The translations under genes were made by a program, and so were the position numbers. Source: Pseudomonas taiwanensis (GTDB lineage Bacteria; Pseudomonadota; Gammaproteobacteria; Pseudomonadales; Pseudomonadaceae). From it: a DNA stretch of 64,000 nucleotides. The notes under the pieces were generated by a model. It ran no database searches. It was not told the DNA's origin and worked only from the letters and a program-made list of their open reading frames with translations. The stretch lies in contig NZ_QJRF01000069.1 in NCBI RefSeq assembly GCF_013393345.1, positions 62,001-126,000 on the forward strand, read 5' to 3'. Below, in pieces: positions 1 to 9,261 of this stretch (position 1 is the stretch's first letter; each line of letters starts with the position of its first letter).

Positions 1-233
1 TCTGGCGCGATGTCATCTCGTCCGGCGCTACCACCGCCTCCACCTACATGACCTTCAAGGACGACAAACTGATAGTCGCGGCACGCGACGATGCCAGCAG
101 CTTTGTCGCCAGCGGCGGCGAAATCCGCGGCCCTTACCTTGAAGCTGCATTGCAGCGCATCCGCAGCGAACACCCGGATCTCAAAGCCAGCGACAGCGAG
201 CTGGCCAACGCGATCCTCACCACCGAGCAGTAA
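1..233 (+). CDS. DUF2388 domain protein, 3' end only
   Basis: Only the C-terminal 76 or so codons are inside the window; the frame is open from base 3 to the TAA at 231-233. The visible part contains TFKDDKLIVAARDDASSFVAS followed by an EIRGPYLEAALQRIR stretch, which is the pattern I know from DUF2388 proteins, small exported Pseudomonas proteins often found as tandem paralogues. Their function is not known. The signal peptide and start lie outside the window, so neither length nor export can be checked here. A strong hairpin (243-290) follows ten bases after the stop and probably ends transcription. Confidence 0.75.
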   Translation, partial: WRDVISSGATTASTYMTFKDDKLIVAARDDASSFVASGGEIRGPYLEAALQRIRSEHPDLKASDSELANAILTTEQ

Positions 234-242
234 ATCTTCGCG

Positions 243-290
243 AATGAATTCGCCCCCACAGGATTGAAACCTTGTGGGGGCGAATTCATT
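243..290. repeat. REP-like inverted repeat or terminator
   Basis: Perfect 18-base arms, AATGAATTCGCCCCCACA at 243-260 and its complement at 273-290, around a 12-base loop. It lies directly after the DUF2388 stop, so it may terminate that transcript, although no long T-run follows. The same GTGGGAGCGAATTCATT-type palindrome recurs at 54240-54428, which marks it as a dispersed repeat family and not a purpose-built terminator. Confidence 0.8.
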
Positions 291-317
291 TGTGATGGTG
301 GAGGTTGCGCGGGGCCT

Positions 318-483
318 TTCGCGAGCAAGCTCGCTCCTACAGGGATACGCGAAGGCTCGGACGTAGGAGCCAGCTTGCTGGCGAATGGTGTTGATTCGCG
401 AGCAAGCTCGCTCCTACAGGGATACGCGAAGGTTCGGATGTAGGAGCCAGCTTGCTGGCGAAAGGCGAGCAAGCGCTCCTACA
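318..483. repeat. REP cluster, two 68-bp units plus a remnant
   Basis: Two copies of a 68-base unit lie at 318-385 and 395-462 and differ at two positions. Each unit pairs a GCGAGCAAGCTCGCTCCTAC palindrome with an opposed GTAGGAGCCAGCTTGCTGGCG palindrome, the paired layout of Pseudomonas REP doublets (BIME-like). A third, shortened copy (465-483) lacks two bases of the palindrome core. The cluster fills the gap between the convergent DUF2388 and gcvP genes. Related palindromes are at 18362-18434 and 19532-19571. Confidence 0.85.
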
Positions 484-485
484 CC

Positions 486-3362
486 CTACTCCCGATAATC
501 CTCGACCGGCACGCAGGCGCAGAACAGGTTGCGGTCGCCAAACACGTTGTCCACCCGATTCACCGTTGGCCAATACTTGTGGTCCCGCGTATGGCCGCTG
601 GGGGTGACGGCCTCCTCGATACTGTAGGGCCGTTCCCAATGGCCGGTCACGTCGGCCAGGGTATGCGGCGCGCGTTTGAGTGGATTGTCCTCGGCCGGCC
701 AGTCTCCTGCCTGCACCTTGGATATCTCGGCACGAATACTCAGCATCGCCTCGATGAAGCGGTCCAGCTCGTGCTTGTTCTCGCTCTCGGTGGGTTCGAC
801 CATCAGGGTGCCGGGTACCGGGAAACTCATGGTCGGGGCGTGGAAGCCGTAATCCATCAGGCGTTTGGCGACGTCTTCCTCGGTGATGCCGGTTTCCGCC
901 TTGATCGGCCGCAAATCGAGGATGCACTCGTGGGCCACCCGGCCATTACGGCCGCTGTAGAGCACCGGGTAGGCGTCGCCGAGCTGGCGGGCCAGGTAGT
1001 TGGCACTGAGGATGGCCACCTCGGTCGCATCGGCCAGTTCCGGCCCCATCATGGCGATGTACATCCAGCTGATCGGCAGGATGCTCGCACTGCCCCAGGG
1101 CGCCGCGCTGACCGCGCCATTCTCGGGATTCGGCCCTTTCAGCTCGATCACCGGATGGTTGGCAACGAAGGGCGCCAGATGTGCGCGAATGCCGATCGGG
1201 CCCATGCCCGGCCCGCCACCGCCGTGGGGAATGCAGAAGGTCTTGTGCAGGTTCATGTGCGACACGTCGGCCCCGATGTCTGCCGGCCGCGCCAGGCCCA
1301 CCTGCGCATTGAGGTTGGCACCGTCCATGTAGACCTGGCCGCCGTGGCTGTGGATAACCTCGCAGATCTCGCGAATGCCTTCCTCGTACACACCGTGGGT
1401 CGAGGGGTAGGTGGCCATCAGGCAGGACAGCTGGCCGCCCGCCTCGCCGGCCTTGCGTTTGAGGTCCTCCAGGTCGACGTTGCCCTCCGGGTCGCACTCG
1501 ACGATCACCACCCGCATGCTCGCCATCTGGGCCGACGCGGGGTTGGTACCGTGGGCGGACGCCGGGATCAGGCAGATGTTGCGATGCCCCTCACCGCGGC
1601 TCTCGTGGTAGCGGCGAATGGCGAGCAGCCCGGCGTACTCGCCCTGGGCCCCTGAGTTGGGCTGCATGCAGATGGCATCGAAGCCGGTGATTGCGCAGAG
1701 CCAGGCCTCCAGTTCGTCGATCATCAGCTTGTAGCCAAGCGCCTGCTCGCGGGGCGCGAAGGGATGTAGGTTGGCGAATTCCGGCCAGGTGATGGGGATC
1801 ATCTCGCTGGTGGCGTTGAGCTTCATGGTGCAGGAGCCCAGCGGAATCATCGCCTGGTTCAGCGCCAGGTCCTTGTTCTCCAGTTGCTTCAGGTAACGCA
1901 GCATCTCGGTTTCGCTGTGGTGCGCGTTGAACACCGGGTGGGCGAGGTAGTCGCTGCTGCGGGAAAGCTCCGGCGGGATGCCGGGATCCAGCATGGCTTC
2001 GTCCAGTTCGGCGACGGACAGGCCGTGGTCCGCGCCGAGGAAGATGCAGAACAACTGCTCCACGGTTTCCGCCGTGCAGGTTTCATCGAGGCTGACCCCC
2101 AGCTTGCCGCGCCCCAGGATGCGCAGGTTGATGCGCGCCGCCTTGGCGGATTCGATGACGGCGGTCTGGCTGCCCCCGACATCCAGTGTAAGGGTGTCGA
2201 AGTAGTACTGGTTGTCGCGCTGGATACCCCGGCGCGCCAGGCCTTCGGCGAGGATCGCGGTGAGCCGGTGGACGCGTTGGGCGATCCGCTTCAGCCCCTC
2301 CGGACCGTGGTAGACGGCGTAGCAACTGGCGATGTTGGCCAACAGCACCTGTGCCGTGCAGATATTGGAGTTGGCCTTCTCGCGACGGATGTGTTGTTCG
2401 CGGGTCTGCAGGGCCATGCGCAGGGCGACGTTGCCCCGCGCATCCTTGGATACGCCGATGATCCGGCCCGGCATGGCACGCTTGAAGTCGTCACGGGTCG
2501 CGAAGAACGCGGCATGCGGACCGCCGTAACCCATGGGCACGCCGAAACGCTGCGCCGAGCCGAACACCACATCGGCGCCCAGTTCGCCGGGCGGCGTCAG
2601 CAGCAGCAGGCTGAGCAGGTCGCTACCGACGCAGGCCAGTGCCTGCTGCCCGTGCAGGTGTTCGATGAGCGGACGCAGGTCACGGATTTCGCCGTGGGTG
2701 TCGGGATATTGCAGCAGCGCGCCGAATACCTGGTGCTGGGCAAGGTTATCCACATGGTCCACCACCACCTCGAAGCCGAAGGCGTCAGCGCGGGTCTGCA
2801 CCACCGAGATCGTCTGTGGGTGACAGTCCTCGTCGACGAAGAACAGGTTGCTCTTCGACTTCGCCACCCGCTTGGCCAGGGCCATGGCTTCGGCGGCAGC
2901 GGTGGCTTCATCCAGCAGGGAGGCGCTGGCGAGGTCGAGCCCGGTGAGGTCGATGGTCAGTTGCTGGAAGTTCAGCAGCGCTTCCAGCCGACCCTGGGCG
3001 ATTTCCGGTTGATAAGGGGTGTAGGCGGTGTACCAGCCAGGGTTCTCCAGCACATTGCGCAGGATCACCGTGGGGGTGACGGTGCCGTAGTAACCCATGC
3101 CGATGAGGTTGGTCCACAGCTGGTTCTGCTCGGCGTAGCCACGCAACTTCGCCAGTGCCTGCTGCTCGTCCAGCGCCGCCGGCAGCTCCAGGGGCCGATT
3201 GAGGCGGATCGCCGGCGGCACCGTCTGCACGATCAGGTCATCGCGGCTGGCGAGGCCGAGGGTTTCCAGCATCGCCTGCTGCTCCGCATCGTCCGGACCC
3301 AGGTGGCGACGAAGAAAGGCATCGGGCTGTTGGAGCTGCGACAGCGAGGGCATCTGGGACAT
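486..3362 (-). CDS. gcvP: glycine dehydrogenase (aminomethyl-transferring), P-protein
   Basis: The pyridoxal-phosphate P-protein of the glycine cleavage system decarboxylates glycine and passes the aminomethyl group to lipoyl-GcvH. The product is 958 residues, normal for the fused bacterial form. The cofactor lysine is in [17 protein letters not shown], at about residue 707, with the glycine-rich loop behind it. I start at the ATG at 3362 ([12 protein letters not shown]) because a longer open frame back to 3569 would overlap gcvH and has no family similarity; GAGG lies upstream. It is the third gene of gcvT-gcvH-gcvP, but a hairpin at 3395-3421 separates it from gcvH, so its level may be set by read-through. 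Confidence 0.97.
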   Translation of the reverse strand: MSQMPSLSQLQQPDAFLRRHLGPDDAEQQAMLETLGLASRDDLIVQTVPPAIRLNRPLELPAALDEQQALAKLRGYAEQNQLWTNLIGMGYYGTVTPTVILRNVLENPGWYTAYTPYQPEIAQGRLEALLNFQQLTIDLTGLDLASASLLDEATAAAEAMALAKRVAKSKSNLFFVDEDCHPQTISVVQTRADAFGFEVVVDHVDNLAQHQVFGALLQYPDTHGEIRDLRPLIEHLHGQQALACVGSDLLSLLLLTPPGELGADVVFGSAQRFGVPMGYGGPHAAFFATRDDFKRAMPGRIIGVSKDARGNVALRMALQTREQHIRREKANSNICTAQVLLANIASCYAVYHGPEGLKRIAQRVHRLTAILAEGLARRGIQRDNQYYFDTLTLDVGGSQTAVIESAKAARINLRILGRGKLGVSLDETCTAETVEQLFCIFLGADHGLSVAELDEAMLDPGIPPELSRSSDYLAHPVFNAHHSETEMLRYLKQLENKDLALNQAMIPLGSCTMKLNATSEMIPITWPEFANLHPFAPREQALGYKLMIDELEAWLCAITGFDAICMQPNSGAQGEYAGLLAIRRYHESRGEGHRNICLIPASAHGTNPASAQMASMRVVIVECDPEGNVDLEDLKRKAGEAGGQLSCLMATYPSTHGVYEEGIREICEVIHSHGGQVYMDGANLNAQVGLARPADIGADVSHMNLHKTFCIPHGGGGPGMGPIGIRAHLAPFVANHPVIELKGPNPENGAVSAAPWGSASILPISWMYIAMMGPELADATEVAILSANYLARQLGDAYPVLYSGRNGRVAHECILDLRPIKAETGITEEDVAKRLMDYGFHAPTMSFPVPGTLMVEPTESENKHELDRFIEAMLSIRAEISKVQAGDWPAEDNPLKRAPHTLADVTGHWERPYSIEEAVTPSGHTRDHKYWPTVNRVDNVFGDRNLFCACVPVEDYRE

Positions 3363-3394
3363 GGGCAGAACCTCGTTTGGCCTCATCGAAAAAC

Positions 3395-3421
3395 AAAAAG
3401 CCTCGACTAGCGAGGCTTTTT
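3395..3421 (-). terminator. Intrinsic terminator between gcvH and gcvP
   Basis: AAAAAGCCTCG and CGAGGCTTTTT form an 11-bp stem around a five-base loop. It has U-runs in both directions and lies between the gcvH stop and the gcvP start, so it could reduce transcription from gcvTH into gcvP. Confidence 0.8.
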
Positions 3422-3438
3422 GAAGGATAGCGGGTGAA

Positions 3439-3828
3439 TCAGCTATCGGCGTCGGCGGCTGCCTTGTAGGCGGCGGCGTCGAGCAGTTTGTCCAGGTCGG
3501 CCGCGTTGTTGGGCTTGAGCTTGAAGAACCAGGCGCCATACGGATCGCTGTTGACGCTCTCGGGAGCATCGCTCACGGCTTCGTTCACGGCGATCACTTC
3601 ACCGGCGATCGGAGCGTAGATGTCGGAAGCGGCCTTCACCGACTCCACCACGCCTGCTTCCTGACCGGCGGACAGGGTCTTGCCGACTTCCGGCAGTTCG
3701 ACGAAGACCACGTCACCCAGGGCTTCCTGGGCATGGTCGCTGATGCCCACGGTCACAGTGCCATCGGCTTCCAGACGGGCCCACTCGTGGCTCGGGGCGT
3801 AACGCAGTTCAGCGGGGATGTTGCTCAT
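3439..3828 (-). CDS. gcvH: glycine cleavage system H protein
   Basis: Lipoyl carrier protein of the glycine cleavage system, shuttling the aminomethyl group from GcvP to GcvT and then to the lipoamide dehydrogenase. 129 residues, the usual size. The lipoylation site is Lys65 in [11 protein letters not shown], preceded by the hydrophobic [13 protein letters not shown] core. The start has a clear GAGGAATTCGAC leader. It lies 43 bases after gcvT in the same direction and is followed by an intrinsic terminator ahead of gcvP. Confidence 0.97.
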   Translation of the reverse strand: MSNIPAELRYAPSHEWARLEADGTVTVGISDHAQEALGDVVFVELPEVGKTLSAGQEAGVVESVKAASDIYAPIAGEVIAVNEAVSDAPESVNSDPYGAWFFKLKPNNAADLDKLLDAAAYKAAADADS

Positions 3829-3871
3829 GTCGAATTCCTCAGAGTCTGTGGCGGATGGCCCGCCTGAAAAT

Positions 3872-4954
3872 TTAGATCAAGGCTTTGCCATTGCGCACGA
3901 AGTTCGGCCGAACGACACGAACCGGGAACCACTTGCCGCGGATTTCCACTTCGGCACGATCGCCGGTGGCCATCGGCACACGCGCCATGGCAATGGATTT
4001 GTTCAGGGTCGGGGAGAAGCTGCCGCTGGTGATTTCACCCTCGCCGACGCCTTCCACGCGCACCACCTGATGGGCACGCAGCACGCCGCGCTCTTCCAGC
4101 ACCAGGCCGACCAGCTTGCTCGCCACACCGGCGGCACGTTCGGTTTCCAGTGCCTGACGACCGATGAAGTCGCGGGATTCGGGCTCCCAGGCAACGGTCC
4201 AGGCCATGTTGGAAACCAGCGGGGAGGCCTCCTCGGTCATGTCCTGGCCATAGAGGTTCATGCCGGCCTCCAGGCGCAGGGTGTCGCGGGCACCGAGACC
4301 GATGGGGGCGATGCCGGCGCCCACCAGCTCGTTGAAGAAGCCGGCGGCCTGGTCGGCGGGCAGCAGGATTTCCAGGCCGTCTTCGCCGGTGTAACCGGTA
4401 CGGGCGATGAACCAGTCGCCGTCAGGCAGGCCCTGGAAGGGTTTGAGTTCGTGAATCAGTGCGGCGCGTTCGGTGCTGAGCAGCTCGGCTACCTTGGCAC
4501 GGGCAGTGGGGCCCTGGATGGCGAGCACGGCCAGGTCGGTGCGCTCGGTCAGGCTGACGTCGAAGCCCTGGCTGCGAGCTTGCATCCAGGCCAGGTCCTT
4601 ATCGCGCGTGGCGGCATTGACCACCAGGCGGTAGCCGAAGTCGGTGACGTAAACGATCAGGTCGTCGATGATCCCGCCCTTTTCGTCGAGCATGGCGCTG
4701 TAGAGAGCCTTGCCGGGAGCCTGCAGGCGCTCCACATCGTTGGCCAGCAGGTGCTGGAGCCAGGACTTGGCCTGGCTGCCGGCAACATCCACCACCGTCA
4801 TGTGGGAGACGTCGAAGACGCCGCAATCGCGACGCACCTGATGGTGCTCCTCGACCTGGGAGCCGTAGTGCAGCGGCATGTCCCAGCCGCCGAAATCGAC
4901 CATCTTGGCTCCCAGCGCCACGTGTTGGTCATGCAATGGAGTGCGCTGTCCCAT
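3872..4954 (-). CDS. gcvT: glycine cleavage system aminomethyltransferase, T-protein
   Basis: Tetrahydrofolate-dependent aminomethyltransferase that releases ammonia from the H-protein-bound intermediate and forms 5,10-methylene-THF. 360 residues, matching the family. It begins [32 protein letters not shown]... (the conserved folate-site opening) and carries [10 protein letters not shown] and [17 protein letters not shown] in the middle. AAGGAGAAACCC precedes the ATG. It is the promoter-proximal gene of the cluster. I saw no glycine-riboswitch fold in the 219 bases upstream; those bases contain only GC-rich sequence and a short GCGGATTCATCCGC hairpin. Confidence 0.97.
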   Translation of the reverse strand: MGQRTPLHDQHVALGAKMVDFGGWDMPLHYGSQVEEHHQVRRDCGVFDVSHMTVVDVAGSQAKSWLQHLLANDVERLQAPGKALYSAMLDEKGGIIDDLIVYVTDFGYRLVVNAATRDKDLAWMQARSQGFDVSLTERTDLAVLAIQGPTARAKVAELLSTERAALIHELKPFQGLPDGDWFIARTGYTGEDGLEILLPADQAAGFFNELVGAGIAPIGLGARDTLRLEAGMNLYGQDMTEEASPLVSNMAWTVAWEPESRDFIGRQALETERAAGVASKLVGLVLEERGVLRAHQVVRVEGVGEGEITSGSFSPTLNKSIAMARVPMATGDRAEVEIRGKWFPVRVVRPNFVRNGKALI

Positions 4955-5173
4955 GGGTTTCTCCTTCCGGGCTTGGCGAGGATGCGGCGGGCCTTCGGAG
5001 CGGATTCATCCGCTGCCGCGGCGGGGTGGGCCGCAACGAATGGCGCGCATTGTAGCCGCAAGGTGGGACAGTGGACACTCCAGCCGCCCGTTAGCAGATA
5101 CCGCTCCCGCGAGCAGGCCAAAGGCCATCGCGACCTGTCTCGCTCGGGCCTCGGCGCGCCTCCGAATTCGGCT

Positions 5174-6793
5174 TTAGTGGCCGAACCGTCGTGCCGAACG
5201 GCGTATCAGGCCGATCACTGGCAGCAGGCCGACCAGCACCAGGGTCAGGGCGGGCAACGCCGCGCGCGCCCATTCGCCTTCGCTGGTCATCTCGAAAATG
5301 CGCACAGCCAGAGTGTCCCAGCCGAAAGGGCGCATCAGCAGGGTGGCGGGCATTTCCTTGAGGACATCGACGAACACCAGCAATGCCGCACTGAGCGTGC
5401 CCGGCACCAGCAAGGGCAGGTAAACCCGGAAGAACAGCGCCGGGCCACCGACGCCGAGGCTGCGGGACGCTTCCGGTAAGGACGGACGGATACGTGCCAG
5501 GCCGTTTTCCAGCGGTCCATAGGCGACCGCCATGAAGCGCACCAGGTAAGCCAGCAGCAAGGCGCCGAGGCTGCCCAGCAGCAATGGCTTGCCGGCACCC
5601 CCCAGCCAGCCGGAAAGGGGGATCACCAGATGGCTGTCGAGGTAACTGAAGGCAAGCATGATGGACACCGCCAGCACCGAGCCCGGCAGTGCGTAGCCCA
5701 GGTTGGCCAGCCCCACTGCAGCGCGAACCGGCCGAGTCGGGGCCAGGCGTCGGGCGAATGCCAGCAGCAGCGCAACGCAAACGGTCAGCAGCGCCGCCAT
5801 GCCACCGAGGTAGAGGGTATGCACGATCAGCCCGGCGTAACGCTCGTCGAGATCAAAACGGCCGCGCTGCCAGAACCACACCAGCAGTTGCAGCATGGGA
5901 ATGACGAAAGCGCAGGCGAACACCAGTGAGCACCAGCAGGTCGCCGCCAGGGCCTTTACCCCGTGCAGGTGATACAGCGCCTTGCCTCGTGGCCGTTCGC
6001 TGGCCGGGCGGCTGGCACCCCGGGCACGGCGCTCGCCGTAGAGCACCAGGCAGACGCCGAGCAGCAGCAGGCTGGCCAGCTGGGCGGCGCTGGAGAGGCT
6101 GAAGAAGCCGTACCAGGTCTTGTAGATGGCGGTGGTGAAGGTATCGAAGTTGAAGACCGCCACGGCGCCGAAGTCGGCCAGGGTCTCCATGATGGCAAGG
6201 GCCAGGCCAGCGCCGATCGCCGGTCGGGCCATCGGCAGGGCGACGTGCCAGAAGGCCTGCCAGGGGGATTGCCCGAGCACCCGGGCGGCTTCCATCAGGC
6301 CCTTGCCCTGAGCCAGGAAAGCGGCGCGGGCCAACAGGTAGACGTAGGGGTAGAAGACCAGCACCAGCACCAGGATCACGCCGCCGGTGGAGCGCACCCG
6401 GGGTAGCCGCAGGCCGCTGCCGAACCACTCGCGGAGCAGGGTCTGCACCGGTCCGGAGAAATCGAATAGACCGATGAAAACGAAAGCCAGGACGTACGCC
6501 GGAACGGCGAATGGCAGCATCAGCGCCCAGTCCAGCCAGCGCCGGCCGGGAAATTCGCAGAGGCTGGTGAGCCAGGCCAGGCTGACGCCGATCACGGTCA
6601 CGCCCACCGACACGCCGGTGACCAGCACCAGGGTATTGCCCAGCAGGCGTGGCATCTGGGTTTCCCACAGGTGGGACCAGATTTCCCCGTCCACCTCTCC
6701 CCAGGACAGCAGCAGGACGCTCAGGGGCAATAGGACCAGGACGGCGACGGCAAAGCTGATGGGATACCAGCGACGCTGGGCGGGATGGGCCAC
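5174..6793 (-). CDS. Ferric iron ABC transporter permease (FbpB/SfuB type)
   Basis: Inner-membrane permease of the Fe3+ uptake family, 539 residues, with the duplicated architecture of FbpB: two sets of about six hydrophobic segments. Each half carries an ABC-coupling (EAA) loop, EAARVLGQSPWQAFWHVALP near the middle of the first half and EASRSLGVGGPALFFRVYLP in the second. The start is GTG at 6793, supported by AGAGG six bases upstream. It follows the binding-protein gene by 73 bases with a strong hairpin in between. No ATP-binding subunit gene is present on either side, so the ATPase must be encoded elsewhere or shared. Confidence 0.9.
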   Translation of the reverse strand: MAHPAQRRWYPISFAVAVLVLLPLSVLLLSWGEVDGEIWSHLWETQMPRLLGNTLVLVTGVSVGVTVIGVSLAWLTSLCEFPGRRWLDWALMLPFAVPAYVLAFVFIGLFDFSGPVQTLLREWFGSGLRLPRVRSTGGVILVLVLVFYPYVYLLARAAFLAQGKGLMEAARVLGQSPWQAFWHVALPMARPAIGAGLALAIMETLADFGAVAVFNFDTFTTAIYKTWYGFFSLSSAAQLASLLLLGVCLVLYGERRARGASRPASERPRGKALYHLHGVKALAATCWCSLVFACAFVIPMLQLLVWFWQRGRFDLDERYAGLIVHTLYLGGMAALLTVCVALLLAFARRLAPTRPVRAAVGLANLGYALPGSVLAVSIMLAFSYLDSHLVIPLSGWLGGAGKPLLLGSLGALLLAYLVRFMAVAYGPLENGLARIRPSLPEASRSLGVGGPALFFRVYLPLLVPGTLSAALLVFVDVLKEMPATLLMRPFGWDTLAVRIFEMTSEGEWARAALPALTLVLVGLLPVIGLIRRSARRFGH

Positions 6794-6818
6794 GCAAACC
6801 TCTCGGGGATCGAAACAG

Positions 6819-6843
6819 GACGCCCCGGACTGGCCGGGGCGTC
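6819..6843 (-). terminator. Hairpin between binding protein and permease genes
   Basis: GACGCCCCGG and CCGGGGCGTC form a perfect 10-bp stem with a five-base loop. The tract after it on the minus strand (CTGTTTCG) is only partly U-rich. It is best read as a partial terminator or 3'-end stabiliser that keeps binding protein expression above permease expression. Confidence 0.6.
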
Positions 6844-6866
6844 GAGTATAGCGGCAGAGCGGTGAA

Positions 6867-7868
6867 TCAGTTCCAGCCGACCCGGTCCATCATCTTGATG
6901 GCTTCAGCCTGGCGCTTGCCGGCGACTTCCACCGGGATGGTGTCCGCCTTGAAGCTGCCCCAGGCGGCCACTTCATCGGACGGCTTGACCTTCGGATTGG
7001 CCGGGAACTCTTGATTAATGCTGGCGAACAGGCTCTGCGCCTCGTCGGTGGTCATCCACTCCACCAGGGCCTTGGCGGCCTCGGGATGCGGCGCATGCTT
7101 GGTCAGGCCGACGCCGGACAGGTTGACGTGGACGCCACGGTCAGCCTGGTTCGGCCAGAAGATCTTCACCCGCAGCTCCGGGTTTTCCTTGTGCAGGCGG
7201 CCGTAGTAGTAGGTGTTGACGATGCCGACGTCGCACTGACCGGCATCTACCGCCTGGATCACCGCGTTGTCGTCGGCGAATACATCGGTGGCCAGGTTGT
7301 TCACCCAGCCCTGGAGGATTTCCTCGGTCTTGGCCGCGCCATGGGTTTCGATGAGGGTGGCGGTCAGGGACTGGTTGTAGACCTTCTTCGCGGTACGCAG
7401 GCAGAGGCGCCCTTCCCAGTTCTTGTCGGCCAGCGCCTCATAGGTGGACAGCTCTTCCGGCTTCACCCGCTCGGTGGAGTAGACGATGGTCCGCGCGCGC
7501 AGCGACAGGCCGGTCCAGGCGTGGCCGCCGGAGCGGTACTGGGGCGGAATGTTGGCGTCGATGGTCGGCGAGGTGAACGGCTGGAGGATGCCCATCTGCT
7601 CGGCCTGCCAGAGGTTGCCGGCGTCCACGGTGAGCAGCAGGTCGGCAACACCGTTATCGCCCTCGGCCTTGATCCGCTGCATCAGCGGAGCTTCCTTGTC
7701 GGTGATGAACTTGATCTGCACGCCGGTCTTGGCGGTGTAGGCATCGAAAACCGGCTTGATCAGCTCATCGATCCGCGAGGAGTAGACCACCACTTCATCG
7801 GCGGCCTGGGCCGGAATGGCGGCGGCGGACAGCGCCAGGAGCGCGAAAAGGGACTTACGTACCCGCAT
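6867..7868 (-). CDS. Ferric iron ABC transporter substrate-binding protein
   Basis: Periplasmic Fe3+-binding protein of the FbpA/HitA/Idi family, 333 residues. A typical signal peptide [22 protein letters not shown] is followed by [10 protein letters not shown], the standard mature start. The paired tyrosines that bind iron in this family are visible in [10 protein letters not shown] place the start at the ATG at 7868 because it begins the signal peptide and has AGAGG upstream; a longer frame to 7913 adds 15 unrelated residues. A Fur-like sequence lies about 30 bases upstream (7899-7917). First gene of a two-gene unit with the permease. Confidence 0.93.
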   Translation of the reverse strand: MRVRKSLFALLALSAAAIPAQAADEVVVYSSRIDELIKPVFDAYTAKTGVQIKFITDKEAPLMQRIKAEGDNGVADLLLTVDAGNLWQAEQMGILQPFTSPTIDANIPPQYRSGGHAWTGLSLRARTIVYSTERVKPEELSTYEALADKNWEGRLCLRTAKKVYNQSLTATLIETHGAAKTEEILQGWVNNLATDVFADDNAVIQAVDAGQCDVGIVNTYYYGRLHKENPELRVKIFWPNQADRGVHVNLSGVGLTKHAPHPEAAKALVEWMTTDEAQSLFASINQEFPANPKVKPSDEVAAWGSFKADTIPVEVAGKRQAEAIKMMDRVGWN

Positions 7869-7898
7869 TGCAGGAGCCTCTTGTGATGGCAACAAAGG

Positions 7899-7917
7899 CT
7901 GAATGATAGTCAACCTC
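7899..7917. promoter_or_regulatory. Possible Fur box upstream of the iron-binding protein
   Basis: Aligned by hand, these 19 bases match the GATAATGATAATCATTATC consensus at 12 positions, including an uninterrupted AATGATA followed by TCA. The position, about 30 bases before the start codon of an iron-uptake gene, fits iron repression. No promoter hexamers were clear enough to assign. Confidence 0.5.
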
Positions 7918-7995
7918 AGTTGTGAACTCTAAGGGTTTATATGTCGGGGTATGTATTCACAGGACAACACAGCTATTCCGACGCGCAGCTAATCG

Positions 7996-9216
7996 TCAGG
8001 CGCGGGCGAGGTCCGGTAGATCGCCGGAAAGCCCCAACGCCTGGCGTACGAAAAGCGCCTTGGCCTCGGGCATGCCATCCACCCATTTCAGGCCGCTGTT
8101 GCGCAGCCAGCGCAGGGGCAGCGGATCGGCCTGGAACAGGCGCTCGAAGCCTTCCATCGCCGCCATCATGGCCAGGTTGTGGGGCATGCGTCGACGTTCG
8201 AAACGCCCCAGCACGCGCTCGTCGGCCAGTCGCTCGCCGCGGCCCGCGGCATGCTGAAGCACTTCAGCCAGCACGGCCGCATCGAGGAAGCCGAGGTTGA
8301 CGCCCTGCCCCGCCAGCGGGTGAATGGTGTGGGCGGCATCGCCGATCAGGGCCAGGCCCTCTTCGACGTAGCGCTTGGCGTGACGCTGGCGCAGCGGGAT
8401 GCACAGGCGCGGATCAGCACCCAGCACATCGCCCAGGCGCCATTCGAACGCCCGGCCGAGCTCGCTGCAGAAGCCGTCGTCGTCGAGGGCCATCAGGCGC
8501 TCGGCCTCGGCCGGGGTCACCGACCAGACGATGGAGCACCAGTGCTCGCCGTCACGCTCGAGGGGAAGGAAGGCCAGCGGGCCGTCGTCGGTGAAGCGCT
8601 GCCAGGCGGTACGCTGGTGCGGTTCGGCACAGCGCACGCTGGTGACGATGGCGTGGTGCAGGTAATCCCATTCGCGGGTGGCGCAGCCGGCGAGGCGACG
8701 CACCGCGGAATTGGCGCCGTCCGCAGCCACCACCAGCGGAGCGCGCAGTTCGCGACCATCCACCAGGGTCAGCAGCCAGTCGTCGCCGGAACGACGCATG
8801 CGCTCCAGGCGCGCACCGGGCATCAGGCCGATACCGCTGTCGTGCAGGGGCTCCATGAGGGCGTCCTGGATCACGCGGTTCTCGACGATGTGGCCCAGCA
8901 CCTCGGCATGCACGCTGGAGGCGGAGAAGTGAATCTGTCCGGTGCCGGAGCCATCCCAGACATGCATATCGGAATAGGGGCTGCTGCGCCGCGCGAGGAC
9001 ACCCGGCCAGGCACCTAGGCGCAGGAGGATGCGCTGACTGGCGGCGGACAGCGCGCTGACGCGCGGCTCGAAGGCGCCAGTCGGGTCGAAGGGTTTGACG
9101 CTGAGCGGGCTGCCATCGATCAGCAGGATGTCCAGGCCGCTGTCCTTCAGCGCCAGGGCCAGCGCACTGCCGACCATGCCGGCACCCACGATGATCAGAT
9201 CCGCGCGCAATTCCAT
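7996..9216 (-). CDS. ubiI: Ubiquinone biosynthesis FAD-dependent hydroxylase (UbiI/VisC)
   Basis: Flavin monooxygenase of the UbiH/UbiI/UbiF family that hydroxylates the aromatic ring of a ubiquinone precursor, probably at C5. It has the N-terminal dinucleotide fold IIVGAGMVGSALALAL, a VVAADGANSAVRR motif, and the GDAAHTIHPLAGQGVNLG flavin motif. I choose the ATG at 9216 (406 residues, AAGG about ten bases upstream); the alternative is a GTG at 9255 that adds 13 residues with no obvious ribosome-binding site. Last gene of the pepP-ubiH-ubiI run. The assignment to UbiI over other ring positions rests on gene order. Confidence 0.88.
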   Translation of the reverse strand: MELRADLIIVGAGMVGSALALALKDSGLDILLIDGSPLSVKPFDPTGAFEPRVSALSAASQRILLRLGAWPGVLARRSSPYSDMHVWDGSGTGQIHFSASSVHAEVLGHIVENRVIQDALMEPLHDSGIGLMPGARLERMRRSGDDWLLTLVDGRELRAPLVVAADGANSAVRRLAGCATREWDYLHHAIVTSVRCAEPHQRTAWQRFTDDGPLAFLPLERDGEHWCSIVWSVTPAEAERLMALDDDGFCSELGRAFEWRLGDVLGADPRLCIPLRQRHAKRYVEEGLALIGDAAHTIHPLAGQGVNLGFLDAAVLAEVLQHAAGRGERLADERVLGRFERRRMPHNLAMMAAMEGFERLFQADPLPLRWLRNSGLKWVDGMPEAKALFVRQALGLSGDLPDLARA

Positions 9217-9261
9217 ATCAGGCCTTGAGGCTCCCTGTGTGTCCGTGTGAGGCACGCCCGA

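Noticed and set aside
134-472. Minus-strand open frame through the REP cluster
   Set aside because: The translated SELARES-type peptide is a well-known by-product of reading through Pseudomonas REP sequences.
234-485. CRISPR-like direct repeats
   Set aside because: The repeats are palindromic REP doublets with near-identical content between them, not repeats separated by unique spacers, and no cas genes are near.
1884-3410. 508-codon open frame antisense to gcvP
   Set aside because: It mirrors gcvP in a GC-rich genome where antisense frames stay open by codon bias. The product has no recognisable domain and gcvP is certain.
4955-5173. Possible glycine riboswitch upstream of gcvT
   Set aside because: I saw no paired-aptamer pattern on the minus strand, only GC-rich sequence and a short hairpin.
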